A DNA stretch of 64,000 nucleotides from Osmia lignaria lignaria (Eukaryota > Arthropoda > Insecta > Hymenoptera > Megachilidae), in the NCBI RefSeq assembly GCF_051020975.1, contig NW_027478167.1:806001-870000 (forward strand). The letters are read 5' to 3'. This document shows positions 62,307 to 64,000 of the stretch, one piece after another (the stretch's first letter is position 1; each line of letters starts with the position of its first letter). Below the pieces are notes generated by a model. The model was not told where the DNA came from and ran no database searches. It saw only the letters and a program-made list of their open reading frames with translations. The position numbers were made by a program, and so were the translations under genes.

Positions 62307-62950
62307 TTGCGGATTTATCTCAAGGGAAGGGGCCTGACGGACATATTTCGAGATGTTTCTTCTTCTTGTTGTTCTTCTTCTGCACAGCTAAGCTGGACGT
62401 GGCATTTACAGCTCGCAATAGTGCTGAGTTATCTCAAAGGAAGGGGCCACGGTGTTTCTGTATCTCTATTATGTTGGTGCGGCTTCGGAGCTTTTAAATA
62501 TCTTCATATATCTCGAGAGCTACGCATCTGATCAAAAAATGTCATGGAACATAAAAAGTAGGAAACTTAATTCTCTACAAGAAAGGTCTCTTAACATTTT
62601 GCCATAGCTCGCTTCGTTTCCGAGATATTTGCAGATTTATCTCAAGGGAAGGGGACTGACGGACTAATTTCGAGATATTTCTTCTTCTTGTTGTTCTTCT
62701 TCTGCACAGCTAAACTGGAAGTGGCATTTCCAGCTCGCAATAGCGCAGAGTTATCTCAAAGAAAGGGGCCACGGTGTTTCTGTATCTCTATTATGTTGGT
62801 GCGGCTTCGGAACTTTTAAATATCTTCATATATCTCGAGAACTACGCATCTGATCAAAAAATATCATAGAACATAAAAAGTAGGAAACTTAATTCTCTAC
62901 AAAAAAGGTCTCTTAACATTTTGCCATAGCTCGCTTCGTTTCCGAGATAT
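62307..62950 (+). repeat. Two-monomer higher-order repeat, unit 1 (644 bp)
   Basis: First monomer: TTGCGGATTTATC, CGAGATGTTTC, GCTGGACGTGG and AGTGCTGAG. Second (62629): GGGGACTGACGGACTAATTTCG. The same pair follows at 62951 and 63273. The second type also occurs alone at 61019 and inside the enlarged monomer near 63710. Confidence 0.8.
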
Positions 62951-63594
62951 TTGCGGATTTATCTCAAGGGAAGGGGCCTGACGGACATATTTCGAGATGT
63001 TTCTTCTTCTTGTTGTTCTTCTTCTGCACAGCTAAGCTGGACGTGGCATTTACAGCTCGCAATAGTGCTGAGTTATCTCAAAGGAAGGGGCCACGGTGTT
63101 TCTGTATCTCTATTATGTTGGTGCGGCTTCGGAACTTTTAAATATCTTCATATATCTCGAGAACTACGCATCTGATCAAAAAATGTCATGGAACATAAAA
63201 AGTAGGAAACTTAATTCTCTACAAGAAAGGTCTCTTAACATTTTGCCATAGCTCGCTTCGTTTCCGAGATATTTGCAGATTTATCTCAAGGGAAGGGGAC
63301 TGACGGACTAATTTCGAGATATTTCTTCTTCTTGTTGTTCTTCTTCTGCACAGCTAAGCTGGAAGTGGCATTTGCAGCTCGCAGTAGTGCAGAGTTATCT
63401 CAAAGAAAGGGGCCACGGTGTTTCTGTATCTTTATTATGTTGGTGCGGCTTCGGAAGTTTTAAATATCTGGATATATCTCGAGAACTACGCATCTGATCA
63501 AAAAATATCATAGAACATAAAAAGTAGGAAACTTAATTCTCTACAAAAAAGGTCTCTTAACATTTTGCCATAGCTCGCTTCGTTTCCGAGATAT
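62951..63594 (+). repeat. Two-monomer higher-order repeat, unit 2 (644 bp)
   Basis: Repeats unit 1, including GTGCTGAG and GGACTAATTTCG. The second monomer (63273) differs from its partner in the body (GCTGGAAGTGGCATTTGC and GCAGTAGTGC, against AACTGGAAGTGGCATTTCC) and matches 61019 there, so it is mosaic. Confidence 0.78.
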
Positions 63595-64000
63595 TTGCAG
63601 ATATATCTCAAGGGAAGGGGCCTGGCGGACATTTTTCGAGATATTTCTTCTTCTTGTTGTTCTTCTTCTGCACAGCTAAGCTGGAAGTGGCATTTGCAGC
63701 TCGCAATAGTGCAGATTTATCTCAAGGGAAGGGGACTGACGGACTAATTTCGAGATATTTCTTCTTCTTGCTGTTCTTCTTCTGCACAGCTAAGCTGGAA
63801 GTGGCATTTGCAGCTCGCAATAGTGCAGAGTTATCTCAAAGAAAGGGGCCACGGTGTTTCTGTATCTCTATTATATTGGTGCGGCTTCGGATCTTTTAAA
63901 TATCTCGATATATCTCGAAAACTACGCTTCTGATCAAAAAATATCATAGAAGGTAAATTGTAGGAAACATAATTCTCTACAAAAAAGGTCTCTTAACATT
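63595..64000 (+). repeat. Enlarged satellite monomer (would be 436 bp; cut by window end)
   Basis: The monomer starts normally (TGCAGATATATCTC at 63596). At 63710, where subrepeat b (TGCAGAGTTATC) is expected, it restarts with subrepeat a (TGCAGATTTATC, with the GGACTGACGGACTAATTT variant). It then reaches subrepeat b at 63824 and continues normally. The duplicated segment is 114 bp (63596-63709 and 63710-63823). The two halves carry different variants (CCTGGCGGACATTTTTCG and GGACTGACGGACTAATTTCG), so they came from two different monomers. Confidence 0.9.

Larger units (their letters stand above)
19168..64000 (+). repeat. 322-bp satellite array, segment 6 (137 full monomers, MITE-free)
   Basis: Right part of the last interrupted monomer, then monomers from 19483 to 63594 and an enlarged one at the right edge. 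Over this stretch the monomer grid shifts only twice, by one base each (near 41652 and 55888). No inversion, foreign insertion or gene is seen. Subtype composition changes along it: mixed up to about 30 kb, higher-order-repeat domain about 30.1-49.7 kb, more diverged monomers 49.7-61 kb, and monomers with CTTCATATATC from 60.4 kb to the end. Confidence 0.96.

Noticed and set aside
152..63175. Recurrent + strand reading frame of about 74 codons in most monomers
   Set aside because: It begins with TTG, not ATG. 322 is not a multiple of 3, so frames cannot continue between units. Several monomers have stops in it (3372, 4016, the CACAGGTAAGCTGGTAG type, 49750, 52648), and there is no codon-type pattern of change. 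The similarity between copies comes from the DNA repeat.
1..64000. CRISPR array or bacterial repeat region
   Set aside because: The whole 322-bp unit is repeated, with no alternation of short constant repeats and unique spacers and no cas-like genes.
1..64000. Primate alpha satellite, Drosophila 1.688 satellite or another named family
   Set aside because: The 322-bp period and the sequence do not fit the families I can recall (171 bp, about 359 bp). Without a database search no name can be given.

Overview
This window is not gene-bearing DNA. It is 64 kb of uninterrupted satellite DNA: about 190 head-to-tail copies of a 322-bp monomer, all in the same orientation. Five near-identical copies of a 515/516-bp non-autonomous DNA transposon (a MITE) are embedded in the left third. 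A megabase-style array of tandem repeats carrying a TA-flanked, CAGT-ended MITE points to a eukaryote, most likely constitutive heterochromatin (pericentromeric, centromeric or subtelomeric). CpG steps are frequent in the monomer (CTCGCTTCG, TTCGAG, CTCGAG, GCGGCTTCGG). This fits a genome without heavy CpG methylation, such as an insect or another invertebrate, but that is inference and I cannot name the species or the satellite. I see no credible protein-coding gene, rRNA, tRNA, CRISPR array or bacterial feature.

Layout. (1) 1-8854: a partial monomer and 27 full monomers. (2) 8855-19167: five MITE copies (8855, 10982, 12787, 14914, 18652), always at the same base of the monomer and in the same orientation. 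They are spaced by exactly 5, 4, 5 and 10 monomers plus the element, so the MITE inserted once and was then copied as part of a higher-order repeat. A 3,738-bp segment (14583-18320) holding the fourth MITE is tandemly duplicated, almost without change, at 18321-22058. (3) 22.1-30.1 kb: MITE-free monomers of mixed subtypes, with a local 4-monomer repeat near 25.6-27.5 kb. (4) 30.1-49.7 kb: a higher-order-repeat domain built on an 11-monomer (3,542-bp) unit, with contracted and rearranged versions and a 13-monomer block repeated 11.27 kb apart. (5) 49.7-61 kb: more diverged monomers, including a block duplicated about 8.05 kb apart. (6) 61-64 kb: a 2-monomer repeat and, at the right edge, a 436-bp monomer made by duplication of an internal 114-bp segment.

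How it works together. Monomer length is almost invariant: between positions 152 and 63595 the spacing is exactly 189 x 322 bp once the MITEs and two 1-bp deletions are allowed for. Sequence variants are linked into a few haplotype classes and shuffled between halves of monomers. Chimeric monomers and exact whole-monomer gains and losses show that unequal exchange, in register, has shaped the array, while the 436-bp monomer records a rare out-of-register exchange between two similar 27-bp subrepeats. Short reading frames of about 74 codons recur in most monomers, but they begin with TTG, are broken by stops in several copies and cannot continue across a 322-bp period. I treat them as by-products of the repeat.
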